DNA of 64,000 bases, from positions 1,712,681 through 1,776,680 of the forward strand of contig NZ_CP006965.1 in NCBI RefSeq assembly GCF_000517445.1. The letters are read 5' to 3'. The notes below the pieces were generated by a model. It saw nothing but the letters and a program-made list of their open reading frames with translations. It was not told where the DNA came from and made no database searches. Origin of the DNA: Thermococcus paralvinellae (GTDB lineage Archaea; Methanobacteriota_B; Thermococci; Thermococcales; Thermococcaceae). Positions 32,406 through 42,160 of this stretch are shown here, piece after piece. The position numbers and the translations under genes were made by a program. Every line of letters begins with the position of its first letter. Position 1 is the stretch's first letter.

Positions 32406-35400
32406 CTAAGCTCCAAAGAACTCATCCAAACTGACAACTTTCTTTTTCTTCTTAGGTTTGGGCTTCTCAGACTTTTCAGACTTATGAGTTTGTGTTTTAG
32501 CAGAGTCTACTCTTTTTTCAACTGTTTTCGGCGTTTCTACCTTCTTCTTTCCGTTTCCATTGAACTTATCAAGATAGCCGTTCTTAGCAACAACTTTTCC
32601 TGTCCTCTCAGCAATCATTCTGTCACAGATGTCATTTGTGTTTAACGCCAACAGAGTTCTCTGAGTTTCGGGGAAGACATTTGTAAATAGAGTTTTAATG
32701 TCTTTCTCCGTTAAGCATATCCTCTGCCTCGTGTAATTGAGCACATCATAGTTCGCAACCAACAGTTTTGCTGTCGGAAGATATTTTTCAATAGCACCCT
32801 TGCTGACTGTTAGGACTATCTTTCCACCACACTTTGGACATTTTCCACTCAAAGGAGGTCTTCTGTACTTAGTATTGCACTTTACACATCTAAATTCCTG
32901 CCTTGTAAAGCTCCTCAAGTTACCTCTCAAGTCTGGAATTAGATGAGAGTTAATTATCGTCTCAGCAACGTGATGCTCATTAACAGCCCTAATTTTCTCA
33001 GCCAAAGCTAATTGCTGCCTAACTTTTTCCTCCATATCTCCCAACTGCTTGTACTTGCTCAGCTTTGGTCCAAGAGCAATGTCATCGGTGTCATGGGTGA
33101 ACTTTAAGCCTTCATACATCTCCGGCTTCCCTAATCTATCCTCAACCCTTTCAACAACCCCAACAAGTTCCTTCGGAGATTTAAGTTCATACGTTGCTTC
33201 ATAGAATTCGAGCGGATAATAACGGGCAATGTCCATATTGTGGACTTCGCTGTCAACTTCTCTTGGATCAAGCCTTGTAGTTACAACGAGAGGAGCATCC
33301 ATTTTTCCTCCACGCTTCTCGGGCAGATAATAACGGGAGAAGTTCAATAATGCATCAAGGAGGAGCATGACAGCATCCTCGTCGCCATCACATTGAGATG
33401 TTACAATATTTTCATTTATTATGACATTATGATATATTTTAGCATTTAGAGAAAACACAAAGTCATCAATTGATTTGACATACTCGACACGCTTAACCTT
33501 TAGGAGCCATCCATTTTCAGTGAAGTGCTTATCCTTAACGCGATTTCTAGTCTTGTGTAAGTCATAAACAGAGTTCTTACGCTCACTAATGAAGCCAATC
33601 TCCTCAAAGAACCTGTCATAGTGTTCACCAGCTATGTTGAGAGCATATACCTTAGATACTGGCGGCTCGTTTCCACGCTCAATATGATAGAGCCTTCCGC
33701 GAGCGTTGCCTCTGTTGGCATTCTTGTCCATAGTGTAATATCCTCTGATACCAAACTTGGACAGAAGCAAAGTTTCAATATCCTCAAGGAGGGGCTTGTT
33801 AACGCTATAAACAACTACACGAGCAGCTGTTTTCAAGGCACTCCCATCTCCCTCGAAATACGCCTGAAGCAAGTGCCTAACCTTCTCCTTTGGAAGCTTG
33901 AAGACAAATGCCGGGACCCTTTTATCCTTAGCTCCTTTTCCAATCTTTAGAACTCTAGTGAAAAGCAGATAGATAACCCTTGAGCCAACAGTTATTTTCT
34001 CCCCACGCTCGTAGATTCCAAAGCCATCTCCGAAGGCTTTCCTAAGGGCACGTTTAATGTCCTCTCTAACATCCTCATCTCCGTTTGAGAAGCTTATCTG
34101 ATAGACACTGTCACTCTCTCTTGCGTAACCTTCTGCTAAATAGTAGCCTATAAGCCTAAGGAGAGGCTCTATTGGAATGAAGCGCTTGATTTTTACGTGG
34201 TCGCGCTTAAAGCCAATGTAACAGTCAGGCACATCCTTAATCGAGAGACCCTTTTCTTTCAAAACCTCAAGGAGAACTGCCAAGGGTATGGAATTTCTTC
34301 TTATGTAGTCAGGGTTAACTTCAGCACCAATTTCAATTAGCCATTCAGCTATTCCGCGAACCATTATCCCCTCATGAAGCTCCTCAAACTCGTCTTTTGA
34401 GAATTCCTCGAGCAAATCTATGCTGTCAATATCATCTTCTGGAAACTCAATCTTAGGTACAAGAATCAAGTCACCTTCCTTTACTTCAAAAGCTCTCTTC
34501 TTAATGAACCCCCCATTTTCGTAGACGAGCACCGGATGATCAACCGTCGTTTTAAAACTCCTACCCAGCTCAAGCTCGAACCTTATGATGTGATCAGTTG
34601 AAGGCAGTTTAATCACGTCTTCAATGTCAGTTAAAACTACTTTTCCGCTCTCTTCGTCAAAGGAATAAACTTTGATATCTACTTTTGGCTTCTTTCTTAC
34701 ATATGCCATGTTTTCATAGCTTTCTTCTTCAAATAGCTCATACAGCTCTCTGAGCGTTATCCTCTGAGGCATTCCGTTGATCTGAACAAGTATTCTAGTA
34801 TCACCAGGGAAGCAGTTCCTCCTCTTTGCAGCATGATAATACGGATGAGCGTAGCCCACAAGAGCATCAACAAATCCTATAATCCTTCCAATGATTCCAG
34901 CGGATGTGTGCGGAGCTAAGCCTATGACAAGATGACCAATCAAATCCTCCATCTTCTCGACATTGTAGAACCTTGGCAGACCATAAAACCTCTCAAGCAG
35001 GTCATCTATAAACTTTGCAACCCTTACAAGATACTTTCCAGCCTCTTTAGAAAGGATAATATCTTGAACTTTGAGCTCAACTATCTGATCTTCATTCACC
35101 AAAGGCTTTCCTTCAAAGTCATGGGTATAGCCCAATTCACGGAGCTTCTCAACGCTTACTCCAATCTCTCTCGGCTTGAAATGAGTTATTGGTGCATCTG
35201 TTGCATCAAAACGAATTGTACCATCCTTGAACACATACACATCATTCTTAGCCCTCAGTATTCCCTTCTCTAATGGCTCTGGCACTTTGTGGGCTGAAGT
35301 CATACCCATAACGCCTTTGAGCTTATCAAGAGTATTCACTCTCACATTTTGCATTGCCTGTTTTACAAGTTGAGAGGGGTTTATTGTCCTTTTGACATAA

Positions 35401-37667
35401 GCCCTCATCTCAATGCCGCACTTTGAACAGATCGTTTCCTCGGTTGACTGATAACCACACTTTGGACATCTATACAACAGCTTAGCCTCAGCTCCACACA
35501 CGGGACAAGTTGGAAAGATATCAACATGACCGCAGTTGGTGCACTTGAACTGGGCGATCTCAACCTCGGCGAGCTTTCCTTCCTGTGCAGCTTTGTAAAT
35601 ATCTCTCGAGCTACCTCCGGCCAAACCAATCGGGAAGAGGACGTGAACTGGTGGCTTCATTTTTCTCTCTTTAGCTTTTTCCGGTCTTCCCATTCTCGCA
35701 CCAATCCAGCTTATTCCTCTGTCCCTAAGCTTTACCTCACTGATTTCATTGATTATGTCCATGGAAGTGTGGAATTCCTTTGGCTCAAATCTTTTCTCCA
35801 AGTTAGCTAAGGGAGTTAGCAAAGCGGCGCTCCAAGGATACTCAATGATTACGCTTCCATCTTCAACCCTGTGAGGCAAGCCGAGCAGTTCAAGGTAGCG
35901 CTTGCCTGTTCTTCTAAGCACTTCCAAGCTTATTACAATCTTCTTGGCATACTTTGTTCCAAGATATTTGTCCCACTCAATCTCAGCATTGACGAGGAGA
36001 TTCTGCAGTTCAGCGACTTCCTCTGGCTTAAGGGTGTTCCAGTAGAGAGTGTAGTATGGGTGAAGGGGAATCCCAAGGACTTTTGATAGATGGATTGCCT
36101 CTTCAACTTTTGGTCTAACTCTCATTGGGTCTCTCAAAAGCTCTGCCAAAAATTCAGGCTTTAAGTCAAGGTAATCCGCGGCTTCTTCAACTGCCTCTTT
36201 ATCATTTTCAGCAAAGGGCTTGAGAGAAACTTCATATATGTCTTCAACTGCTTTCACAAACTCTTGAATCCACCATTCTTCAACATAATTAGCTGGAAGT
36301 AAGGTTTGATTGTTCTCCACAAAGTCTCCAAACGCTATAATTGCATCACCCAAGTAGAGAATTTCCTCGACTTGATCCCTAATCTTTAAAGCAAGATAGT
36401 AATCGTCAACCCTAATGACAGAGCCATCTTTGAGCTTGACAATTGGGCCTTCAGCTGTTGTAGCAGGAGTAACGATACAGCCCTTTCCAGGCCTTTCAGT
36501 CTTCATTTGCGTTCCTACAGCTAAGAATTCATCAACGAGAATCATGACTGCCGGGTTTATACTCCAAGTTGCGAATCCACTTACTCTTGAGCGACCGTAC
36601 CTCAAACGGAAGCCACCATTTTCAGATGGCTCTGCAAATAATGGTCTTCCCCCAATGATTTCCTTTGTGTATTTGTTATTTGGAGCAATATTAGCCCTGA
36701 ATTTTTCATAAAGTTCATAATAGAAGCCTTTTTTAACTTTTACAGAAGTCCTTATCTCAGCTTCTTCTGCTTTTGAGTCCTCAGCTTTCTCTTCTGTCTC
36801 TTCTTCCGTTTTGCCCCTCTCCTTTGCTTCAACAAATTCCTTAAGCCAGTCCCAGCCCTCAATACCCATTTTATCAATATATTTAACCAGCTTTTTCGCC
36901 TTTTGAAGAACACCTTCTGCCAAAACGAGAATTGCTCCACCTCTTAGCTGATTAGTCTCAACTCCCGGAACGTCTCTATGAGAAACTTCAACGTCATCAG
37001 TCGCTTCACCAGTTATCTCAACTGGAATATTTTGCATAGCCAGTCTCACTTCATCTGCTGATGGATGATACTGCAAGCGAGTAACGGCTCTGTGATACAA
37101 ATCAACTTCTTCAACCATTCTCTCTATGTGTTTCTCTGTGGGCTTAAAGCGATCCAATCCAAGCTTTTTCCTAACGTAATCACCAACGAGAACACTCAAT
37201 GCCTGAGCAGTTCCACCAGAACTTCTGATTGGGCCAGCGTAGTAGAGAGCCAAATACTCAGTTCCATCAAGATTCTTCTTGATTTTAACCTGAGCTATAC
37301 CTTCAATTGGAGCAGAAACTATACCCTCCGTCAGAATAGCCAATGCCGTTCTAACAGCCTGCTCCGCCAGCTTTTCTTTACTATCAAACTCTCCAAATTT
37401 GCCTTCAATGATTTCATCAACAATTTTAAGAGCAGCAAGCTCTTTGCCATACTCCTTTGCGAGCTCCCTAATTCTTTTGGCAACACCTTTTGGACCAACC
37501 AAGCTTTCGACACGACCCGCCATGTCTGTTGCTTGAGGAATTTCAACATCTCTGACAGGATCTTTTCCCTGAGCTCTCGCTTTCTTGGCTATCTCATAAG
37601 CCTTATCAATTTCTTTCTGCAACATTTCAAAATAAGCTTTCATTTCATCGCTGTAAAGCTCGCTCAT
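32406..37667 (-). CDS. polC: DNA polymerase D large subunit (DP2), with intein
   Basis: 1753 aa precursor; 1279 aa after removal of the 474-residue intein (precursor residues 952-1425). DP2 is the catalytic subunit of the replicative archaeal polymerase D, with a two-barrel active site. Visible: the conserved N-terminus 'YFEMLQKEIDKAYEIAKKAR', a cysteine-rich zinc block 'CTNCGHVDIFPTCPVCGAEAKLLYRCPKCGYQSTEETICSKCG', and the catalytic C-extein beginning 'CDGDEDAVMLLLDALLNFSRYYLP'. A second zinc pair 'CVKCNTKY...CPKCGGK' follows, then a Lys/Pro/Thr-rich tail ending in a PCNA-binding-like 'SLDEFFGA'. The start overlaps the DP1 stop by 4 bp. Confidence 0.97.
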   Translation of the reverse strand: MSELYSDEMKAYFEMLQKEIDKAYEIAKKARAQGKDPVRDVEIPQATDMAGRVESLVGPKGVAKRIRELAKEYGKELAALKIVDEIIEGKFGEFDSKEKLAEQAVRTALAILTEGIVSAPIEGIAQVKIKKNLDGTEYLALYYAGPIRSSGGTAQALSVLVGDYVRKKLGLDRFKPTEKHIERMVEEVDLYHRAVTRLQYHPSADEVRLAMQNIPVEITGEATDDVEVSHRDVPGVETNQLRGGAILVLAEGVLQKAKKLVKYIDKMGIEGWDWLKEFVEAKERGKTEEETEEKAEDSKAEEAEIRTSVKVKKGFYYELYEKFRANIAPNNKYTKEIIGGRPLFAEPSENGGFRLRYGRSRVSGFATWSINPAVMILVDEFLAVGTQMKTERPGKGCIVTPATTAEGPIVKLKDGSVIRVDDYYLALKIRDQVEEILYLGDAIIAFGDFVENNQTLLPANYVEEWWIQEFVKAVEDIYEVSLKPFAENDKEAVEEAADYLDLKPEFLAELLRDPMRVRPKVEEAIHLSKVLGIPLHPYYTLYWNTLKPEEVAELQNLLVNAEIEWDKYLGTKYAKKIVISLEVLRRTGKRYLELLGLPHRVEDGSVIIEYPWSAALLTPLANLEKRFEPKEFHTSMDIINEISEVKLRDRGISWIGARMGRPEKAKERKMKPPVHVLFPIGLAGGSSRDIYKAAQEGKLAEVEIAQFKCTNCGHVDIFPTCPVCGAEAKLLYRCPKCGYQSTEETICSKCGIEMRAYVKRTINPSQLVKQAMQNVRVNTLDKLKGVMGMTSAHKVPEPLEKGILRAKNDVYVFKDGTIRFDATDAPITHFKPREIGVSVEKLRELGYTHDFEGKPLVNEDQIVELKVQDIILSKEAGKYLVRVAKFIDDLLERFYGLPRFYNVEKMEDLIGHLVIGLAPHTSAGIIGRIIGFVDALVGYAHPYYHAAKRRNCFPGDTRILVQINGMPQRITLRELYELFEEESYENMAYVRKKPKVDIKVYSFDEESGKVVLTDIEDVIKLPSTDHIIRFELELGRSFKTTVDHPVLVYENGGFIKKRAFEVKEGDLILVPKIEFPEDDIDSIDLLEEFSKDEFEELHEGIMVRGIAEWLIEIGAEVNPDYIRRNSIPLAVLLEVLKEKGLSIKDVPDCYIGFKRDHVKIKRFIPIEPLLRLIGYYLAEGYARESDSVYQISFSNGDEDVREDIKRALRKAFGDGFGIYERGEKITVGSRVIYLLFTRVLKIGKGAKDKRVPAFVFKLPKEKVRHLLQAYFEGDGSALKTAARVVVYSVNKPLLEDIETLLLSKFGIRGYYTMDKNANRGNARGRLYHIERGNEPPVSKVYALNIAGEHYDRFFEEIGFISERKNSVYDLHKTRNRVKDKHFTENGWLLKVKRVEYVKSIDDFVFSLNAKIYHNVIINENIVTSQCDGDEDAVMLLLDALLNFSRYYLPEKRGGKMDAPLVVTTRLDPREVDSEVHNMDIARYYPLEFYEATYELKSPKELVGVVERVEDRLGKPEMYEGLKFTHDTDDIALGPKLSKYKQLGDMEEKVRQQLALAEKIRAVNEHHVAETIINSHLIPDLRGNLRSFTRQEFRCVKCNTKYRRPPLSGKCPKCGGKIVLTVSKGAIEKYLPTAKLLVANYDVLNYTRQRICLTEKDIKTLFTNVFPETQRTLLALNTNDICDRMIAERTGKVVAKNGYLDKFNGNGKKKVETPKTVEKRVDSAKTQTHKSEKSEKPKPKKKKKVVSLDEFFGA
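33393..34814 (-). other. Intein within PolD large subunit, with homing endonuclease domain
   Basis: 474 residues, exactly 1422 bp, between extein ends KRRN and CDGDE. Block A is CFPGDTRIL, block B contains TVDHPV (T-x2-H). Two LAGLIDADG-type motifs are 'LIGYYLAEGYA' and 'LLQAYFEGDGSA', both with acidic catalytic residues, so the endonuclease may be active. The C-terminal residues are TSQ before the +1 Cys: the usual His-Asn is replaced by Ser-Gln. A C-terminal Gln is known for the Pyrococcus abyssi PolII intein at this site and still supports splicing. Confidence 0.95.
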
Positions 37668-39697
37668 TCACACCACCTGCTGAAATCAACAACTGTCTTT
37701 AACCTTGCAGTTTCGATATCAATTATCGGAACTCTCGCTGGAGTTGGAACAATATTAACCATCTTCTGGAACTCAGTTTGGGCTTGCCAAGTAGCTGAGT
37801 TAATCAAAAACACACCGCGATAGATCTGGTAATCCAGAACATGAACGTGACCCATCTGAACCAAATCTGGGACTTCCTCAATGACAAGCAAATCCTCTGG
37901 GTCTGGCGCAATTGGAACTTTTCCACCAAATGTAGGTGCGACGTGCCTGAGCTTTAGCAGTTCAATCATCGGCTCAACAGGACGGAGATGACTCTTACCA
38001 GGGATATAACTCACAACGTCCTCAATGCCTCTTCCATGAACAACCAGGAAGTCTCTACCATGGAGGTTAATAACGGCTGGATTACTTATGATTACTGCGT
38101 TTTTTAAATCGTAAAGCGGCTTTGCATACTCTCTATAGAATTCAGGCTGAGGGAGAGCAGTTCTCGCAGCATCGTGATTGCCTGGACCGATGAACATAGT
38201 TATATGATCTGGGACATTTGCCAATAGATTTGCTAAGGCTTCATACTGGTCAAATATATCTGGAATTGAAAGCTCATTGTACTGACCTGGATAGATACCA
38301 ATGCCATCAACAACATCTCCAGCAATTATCATGTACTTTATCCTGCTTACAATTTCCTCCTCTTCTTTGCTTTCAACGTTGCCGTTAAGCCATTCAAGGA
38401 ATTTCATAAATGCTTTTTCACAGAATTTTGTACTTCCAACGTGAATGTCACTGATCAAAACAGCATAGACTTTTTCTTCAAGAGGTGGCTTTTCTCGCTT
38501 GTAGAGTGGAACATCAGGCAAATGAAGCTTGTTCGCAAATAAAATCCCACGCTTTGAGTAATATCCTCTAAAAGCAACGACACTATCTGGGAGAATTTCA
38601 AATGCCTTCTTGTAATCTTCATTATCTCTTCCCAAGAAAACCTTGACAATACCCGTCATATCCTCCACTTCAAAAATAAAGCCCTTCTTTGTTTCTCTCT
38701 TTGAGTTGACAAGGCCAATAATCGTAACTTCCCCATCTGGGTTCACATAGCTAAGCTTCCCTATATCCACAACCCCACTAACTTCAGGATTCTCCCTTAA
38801 GATTCTTCTTAATTTCTTCAGTCTGCTCTTAAAGTAGTTCTCATAAACTTTAACTATTATTTCTCCCTCTTTACCATTTGCGTTCTTAGCTTTTGGGGGC
38901 TTTAACTTGACTTTCCTTACGTCAAATTTGATTTCATACTCGGATTTTATCCTCTTTGCGATAAATTCAAAGCTTTCATTTGGTTCAACCCTAAAGTCTT
39001 CATAAATTGAATATGCTCTCTTTTCTTCAACTGGAATTTCCTCCTCTTCCAGTGGAACCAAGACTCCGTAATCACCATAAACTGCCCTTACTCTACCCCC
39101 GTTTTCTTCATCACCGTTACCATTGTACTCTTCACTAACAGAAGTTCCAGTGGAAATGAAACTCTCCTCCCTTTCAATTGTGGGTTCTTCTTCCACTATT
39201 TCTTCAGAAATAGTTTCAGAGGCCACATTTTCAATAGGTTTTCCAGTGGAAACAAAGGTCTCTTCTTCAGAGGACATTTCTTGAATTTCATGAGTTATTT
39301 TAGCAGGAACAGCTGTTTGGGATTGAATTTCAGCATTTTCTAAAACCTCCAATGTTGTTTCATTACCTATAGTCCTTTGGATTGAGATTTCTTCTGAGCC
39401 TTCATTGGTGCTGATTTCCATTGGAACTTCAGCTGTAGCTGTTATGGGCTCTGCCTTATTTTCCACTGGAGCCTTTGGGATATATTTCGTGAAATTTTCC
39501 AATGGAGATGATAACCCTTTAAATTCAAGAAACTCTTTAGCAAGCTTTTCATCAATTACAAATGTATTCTTTGCCCGTGCAAATTTTACAAGCTCTGCCA
39601 AAGTGAAGTTCTTTTTGTAATATTCAGAAAGAATAAAGTATGCCGATGGAGTAATGAGATAGCGATTAGAAAGCAAATCCCTTATCAGCTCGCTCAT
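37664..39697 (-). CDS. polB: DNA polymerase D small subunit (DP1), 3'-5' exonuclease
   Basis: 677 aa from ATG 39697 (GGAGG 8 nt upstream; the TTG at 39700 is an alternative). An N-terminal helical domain of ~70 residues, then an acidic Ser/Thr/Glu-rich disordered linker of about 130 residues. An OB-fold domain and a calcineurin-like phosphodiesterase domain follow, with 'DIHVGS', 'GDVVDG', 'GPGNHD', 'VVHGRG' and 'MGHVHVLD' supplying the Mn-binding residues of the proofreading nuclease. The start overlaps the Cdc6 stop by one base (TGATG). The linker-coding DNA holds several origin-recognition-box-like sequences. Confidence 0.96.
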   Translation of the reverse strand: MSELIRDLLSNRYLITPSAYFILSEYYKKNFTLAELVKFARAKNTFVIDEKLAKEFLEFKGLSSPLENFTKYIPKAPVENKAEPITATAEVPMEISTNEGSEEISIQRTIGNETTLEVLENAEIQSQTAVPAKITHEIQEMSSEEETFVSTGKPIENVASETISEEIVEEEPTIEREESFISTGTSVSEEYNGNGDEENGGRVRAVYGDYGVLVPLEEEEIPVEEKRAYSIYEDFRVEPNESFEFIAKRIKSEYEIKFDVRKVKLKPPKAKNANGKEGEIIVKVYENYFKSRLKKLRRILRENPEVSGVVDIGKLSYVNPDGEVTIIGLVNSKRETKKGFIFEVEDMTGIVKVFLGRDNEDYKKAFEILPDSVVAFRGYYSKRGILFANKLHLPDVPLYKREKPPLEEKVYAVLISDIHVGSTKFCEKAFMKFLEWLNGNVESKEEEEIVSRIKYMIIAGDVVDGIGIYPGQYNELSIPDIFDQYEALANLLANVPDHITMFIGPGNHDAARTALPQPEFYREYAKPLYDLKNAVIISNPAVINLHGRDFLVVHGRGIEDVVSYIPGKSHLRPVEPMIELLKLRHVAPTFGGKVPIAPDPEDLLVIEEVPDLVQMGHVHVLDYQIYRGVFLINSATWQAQTEFQKMVNIVPTPARVPIIDIETARLKTVVDFSRWCE
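39040..39510. repeat. Cluster of ORB-like sequences inside the DP1 coding region
   Basis: TTCCAGTGGAA at 39047-39057, 39145-39155 and 39241-39251 (96-98 bp apart), TTCCATTGGAA at 39416-39426, TTCCACTGGA at 39461-39470 and TTCCAATGGA at 39497-39506. The core matches the elements in the adjacent origin. In the minus-strand gene some copies are read TCC-ACT-GGA (Ser-Thr-Gly) and others CCA-NTG-GAA (Pro-X-Glu), so they are not a protein-level repeat. Binding by Orc1/Cdc6 is inferred. Confidence 0.6.
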
Positions 39698-40959
39698 CAA
39701 AACAACCTCCTCTGTGTGACAATATTTATGGTGAGGAGAGGTTGGAGGGAATAATCAAAGCGGTAAATATTTTTGACCTTATATGGTGTAACGTTCAGCC
39801 TTATTTCTTTTGTCCTTCCATATCTTCCCTTGCTGACAACCTTAGCATTAATGATGCCCAGCATGTCGAGCTCATTTATTAAGTCACTAACCCTTCTCTG
39901 GGTTAGGGGTTCAATATCCATATAATCACAGAGCTCTTTATACACTGAGTAAACATCACCAGTGTTGGCTGGCAGATCACCGTTCTCATCAAGGAGCACT
40001 ATAGCATAGAGGAGAATTTTTGAGTGTAAGGGAAGAGTCTTAATAACCTCTTCCATTGTATCTTGCTCAATCTTTTCCTGAGCTTTCCACACATGTTTTT
40101 CGGTAACTTTTGATGCCCCTTCTCTTTCAGCAATTTCACCACTTACTCTAAGCAAATCCAAGGCTCTTCTAGCATCACCATGTTCCCTTGCTGCTAAAGC
40201 AGCACAGAGCGGAACAACTGCCTCATCCAGAACATCTGGATAAAATGCTTCTTGAGCTCTTTGCATTAAAATATCTCTCAGCTGATTTGCATCATATGGT
40301 GGGAAAACCACTTCTTCTTCACTGAGACTTGAAAGAACCCTAGGATCAAGATACTCTTTGAATTTCAGATCATTTGAAATTCCTATGATACTCACCTTCG
40401 CATTCCTTAATTCAGTATTTATACGGGTCAAGCTGTAAAGGATGTCATCCCCACTTTTCTTAATTAGCTTATCAATTTCGTCAAGAACTATTATAACGAA
40501 TCTCTCTTTTGCATCAATAACCTCCTTAAGCTTTGTATAAACTTCATCAGTGGGCCATCCAACCAATGGGACTTCGAAACCACTTTCATGCTTGAAGTGA
40601 TTCACAATGTTTGCTAAAACTCTATACTGAGTATCGACGATTTCACAGTTGAGATAAATAACATCCACTGGAATGTTATACTTGCGGGAAATTTTCTTCA
40701 ACTCCTCAGTAACAAATTTTACGGTAACAGTTTTTCCAGTACCAGTTTTTCCATAAACAAATACATTAGAAGGAGTTTCACCCCTCAAGACAGGAACCAG
40801 AATATGTGCCAATGCCTCTATCTGCTCCCTTCTGTGAGGCAATTCCTTAGGGGTATAACTGTGCCTAAGTACTTCTTTGTTCTTGAAAATTTTACGTGCC
40901 TTTAGGTACTTTTCAAAAATTGAATCGAGGTAAGTCTGCTCCTTTTCTTTTCTTTCCAT
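39697..40959 (-). CDS. cdc6: Orc1/Cdc6 replication initiator
   Basis: 420 aa. AAA+ ATPase with Walker A 'GKTGTGKT' (residues 70-77), Walker B 'FVIIVLDEIDKL', sensor 1 'SIIGISND' and sensor 2 'HGDARRALDLLR'. A C-terminal winged-helix domain ('NTGDVYSVYKELCDYMDIEPLTQRRVSDLINELDMLGIINAKV') binds origin recognition boxes. It marks and loads the replicative helicase at oriC, here immediately upstream (40960-42801). It is the first gene of the cdc6-DP1-DP2 operon, so initiator and replicative polymerase are co-expressed. Confidence 0.97.
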   Translation of the reverse strand: MERKEKEQTYLDSIFEKYLKARKIFKNKEVLRHSYTPKELPHRREQIEALAHILVPVLRGETPSNVFVYGKTGTGKTVTVKFVTEELKKISRKYNIPVDVIYLNCEIVDTQYRVLANIVNHFKHESGFEVPLVGWPTDEVYTKLKEVIDAKERFVIIVLDEIDKLIKKSGDDILYSLTRINTELRNAKVSIIGISNDLKFKEYLDPRVLSSLSEEEVVFPPYDANQLRDILMQRAQEAFYPDVLDEAVVPLCAALAAREHGDARRALDLLRVSGEIAEREGASKVTEKHVWKAQEKIEQDTMEEVIKTLPLHSKILLYAIVLLDENGDLPANTGDVYSVYKELCDYMDIEPLTQRRVSDLINELDMLGIINAKVVSKGRYGRTKEIRLNVTPYKVKNIYRFDYSLQPLLTINIVTQRRLF

Positions 40960-41261
40960 CCTTGACCCTCCACTGGAAACATAACCCTTGTTTATAAAGG
41001 CATTTGTTATTTAAAGTACATATTTTTTGCGTTCTGTTATAAGATTTATACATAATTATAACATAATATCCCATTAGATTTCTAAGGTTATCAATATTAA
41101 TATTGGCTCCACAGGAAACATAAGATGCAGAGGAAGCAATAGGATAATACCCGCTAGGGTATATATGCTTTATTGGGCAAGTTCATGTAAAAGTTTTAAA
41201 GAATGTCCTAAAAAATTCAAATACATAATTCGCGTTTAAAAGTCAAAAAGAAGTTAAAATC
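40960..41261. other. Non-coding part of probable oriC next to cdc6
   Basis: 302 bp, AT-rich, without a convincing gene. It holds mini-ORB-like sequences TCCACTGGAAACATAA (40969-40984) and TCCACAGGAAACATAA (41108-41123), plus the promoter region of the cdc6 operon (for example GTTTATAAAGG at about 40989-40999). Confidence 0.75.
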
Positions 41262-41879
41262 TCAGAAGTAGCCAACATCAGCAGATTCCTTCGATAGACC
41301 TTGTGACTTTAGAATATCATCTATGAACTTCTCAGCTTCTTCTTTGGGCATCCCTACTTTTACAATCAAAAATTTAATGAGTTCTTCCCTCGTAGCACCG
41401 CTTTCAAGTCTTTCAAGTATCATAAGTACAACCCTCTCAAAAACAGCTTTTGCAAAGTCTTCCTCTAGACCCAACGCTTTTACAAGTTCGTTCATTCCTA
41501 TCAGAAGAGCCACTAATGCATCATTAAATTCAGCTTTTCCAAGCGTTTTCTTGTCTAAATCCACCCTTAAGACAACTTCATCGTTGATTCCACTTAAGGT
41601 GAACTTTAATAAGTTTATTCGATCATTCAAAACCAGCATTGTATGATATATCTTCAGCCTTTCTTCCAAAGGCAAGACTATTGTCTCTACCCCAAATGGC
41701 ACCATTAAGTGAACAAATCCTTCACTGAATAAGATATTCAAGATAAAGGGCATCTTAGGATGTTCGGCAATGTAAAAATGTTCACTTTGTTTTTTAACTA
41801 TCCATGGCAAATCTACAATATCTTGAGCATCGTCACGTCCATCTTTTAACCATTGAACAACTTGTTCTTCAACTTCCAC
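41262..41879 (-). CDS. Conserved-looking hypothetical protein within the origin region
   Basis: 205 aa from GTG 41879, with GGTGAT 5 nt upstream. Soluble alpha/beta protein: an N-terminal ~110-residue domain with the strand pattern of YbjN/CesT-type folds ('FYIAEHPKMPFILNILFSEGFVHLMVPFGVETIVLP', then 'NLLKFTLSGINDEVVLRVDLD'), followed by helical segments. The fold assignment is tentative. It lies between two ORB-rich stretches, and its ribosome-binding site and start codon lie next to or inside an ORB-like sequence (41874-41884). Confidence 0.7.
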   Translation of the reverse strand: MEVEEQVVQWLKDGRDDAQDIVDLPWIVKKQSEHFYIAEHPKMPFILNILFSEGFVHLMVPFGVETIVLPLEERLKIYHTMLVLNDRINLLKFTLSGINDEVVLRVDLDKKTLGKAEFNDALVALLIGMNELVKALGLEEDFAKAVFERVVLMILERLESGATREELIKFLIVKVGMPKEEAEKFIDDILKSQGLSKESADVGYF

Positions 41880-42133
41880 AGGAAATCACCAACAAATATT
41901 GGCGTTTGTCCTTTAAAATGTCATCGTTCCACAGGAAACATAAGGAACAATTGTACAGTAATATACATTTATTGTTGATATTTGTAAACGTCGGAATGAT
42001 GACATTTGTCTATTTCAAGTGGAGTTAAAATACACACAAATGTTCATGAAAATATGTTCATTAGTGAAAATATATGAGCATTAAGCTAAACATAATAACT
42101 TAACAAATATACAAAAGTTTAACAGAACATAGC

Positions 42134-42160
42134 ACCCTGAGAGTTTTATTTCCACTGGAG
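42134..42160 (-). repeat. Long ORB element, left of AT-rich region
   Basis: On the minus strand CTCCAGTGGAAATAAAACTC is followed by TCAGGGT. It shares CCAGTGGAAATAAAACTCT with the ORB at 42414. A G-rich end like that of archaeal ORBs points left. Confidence 0.8.
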
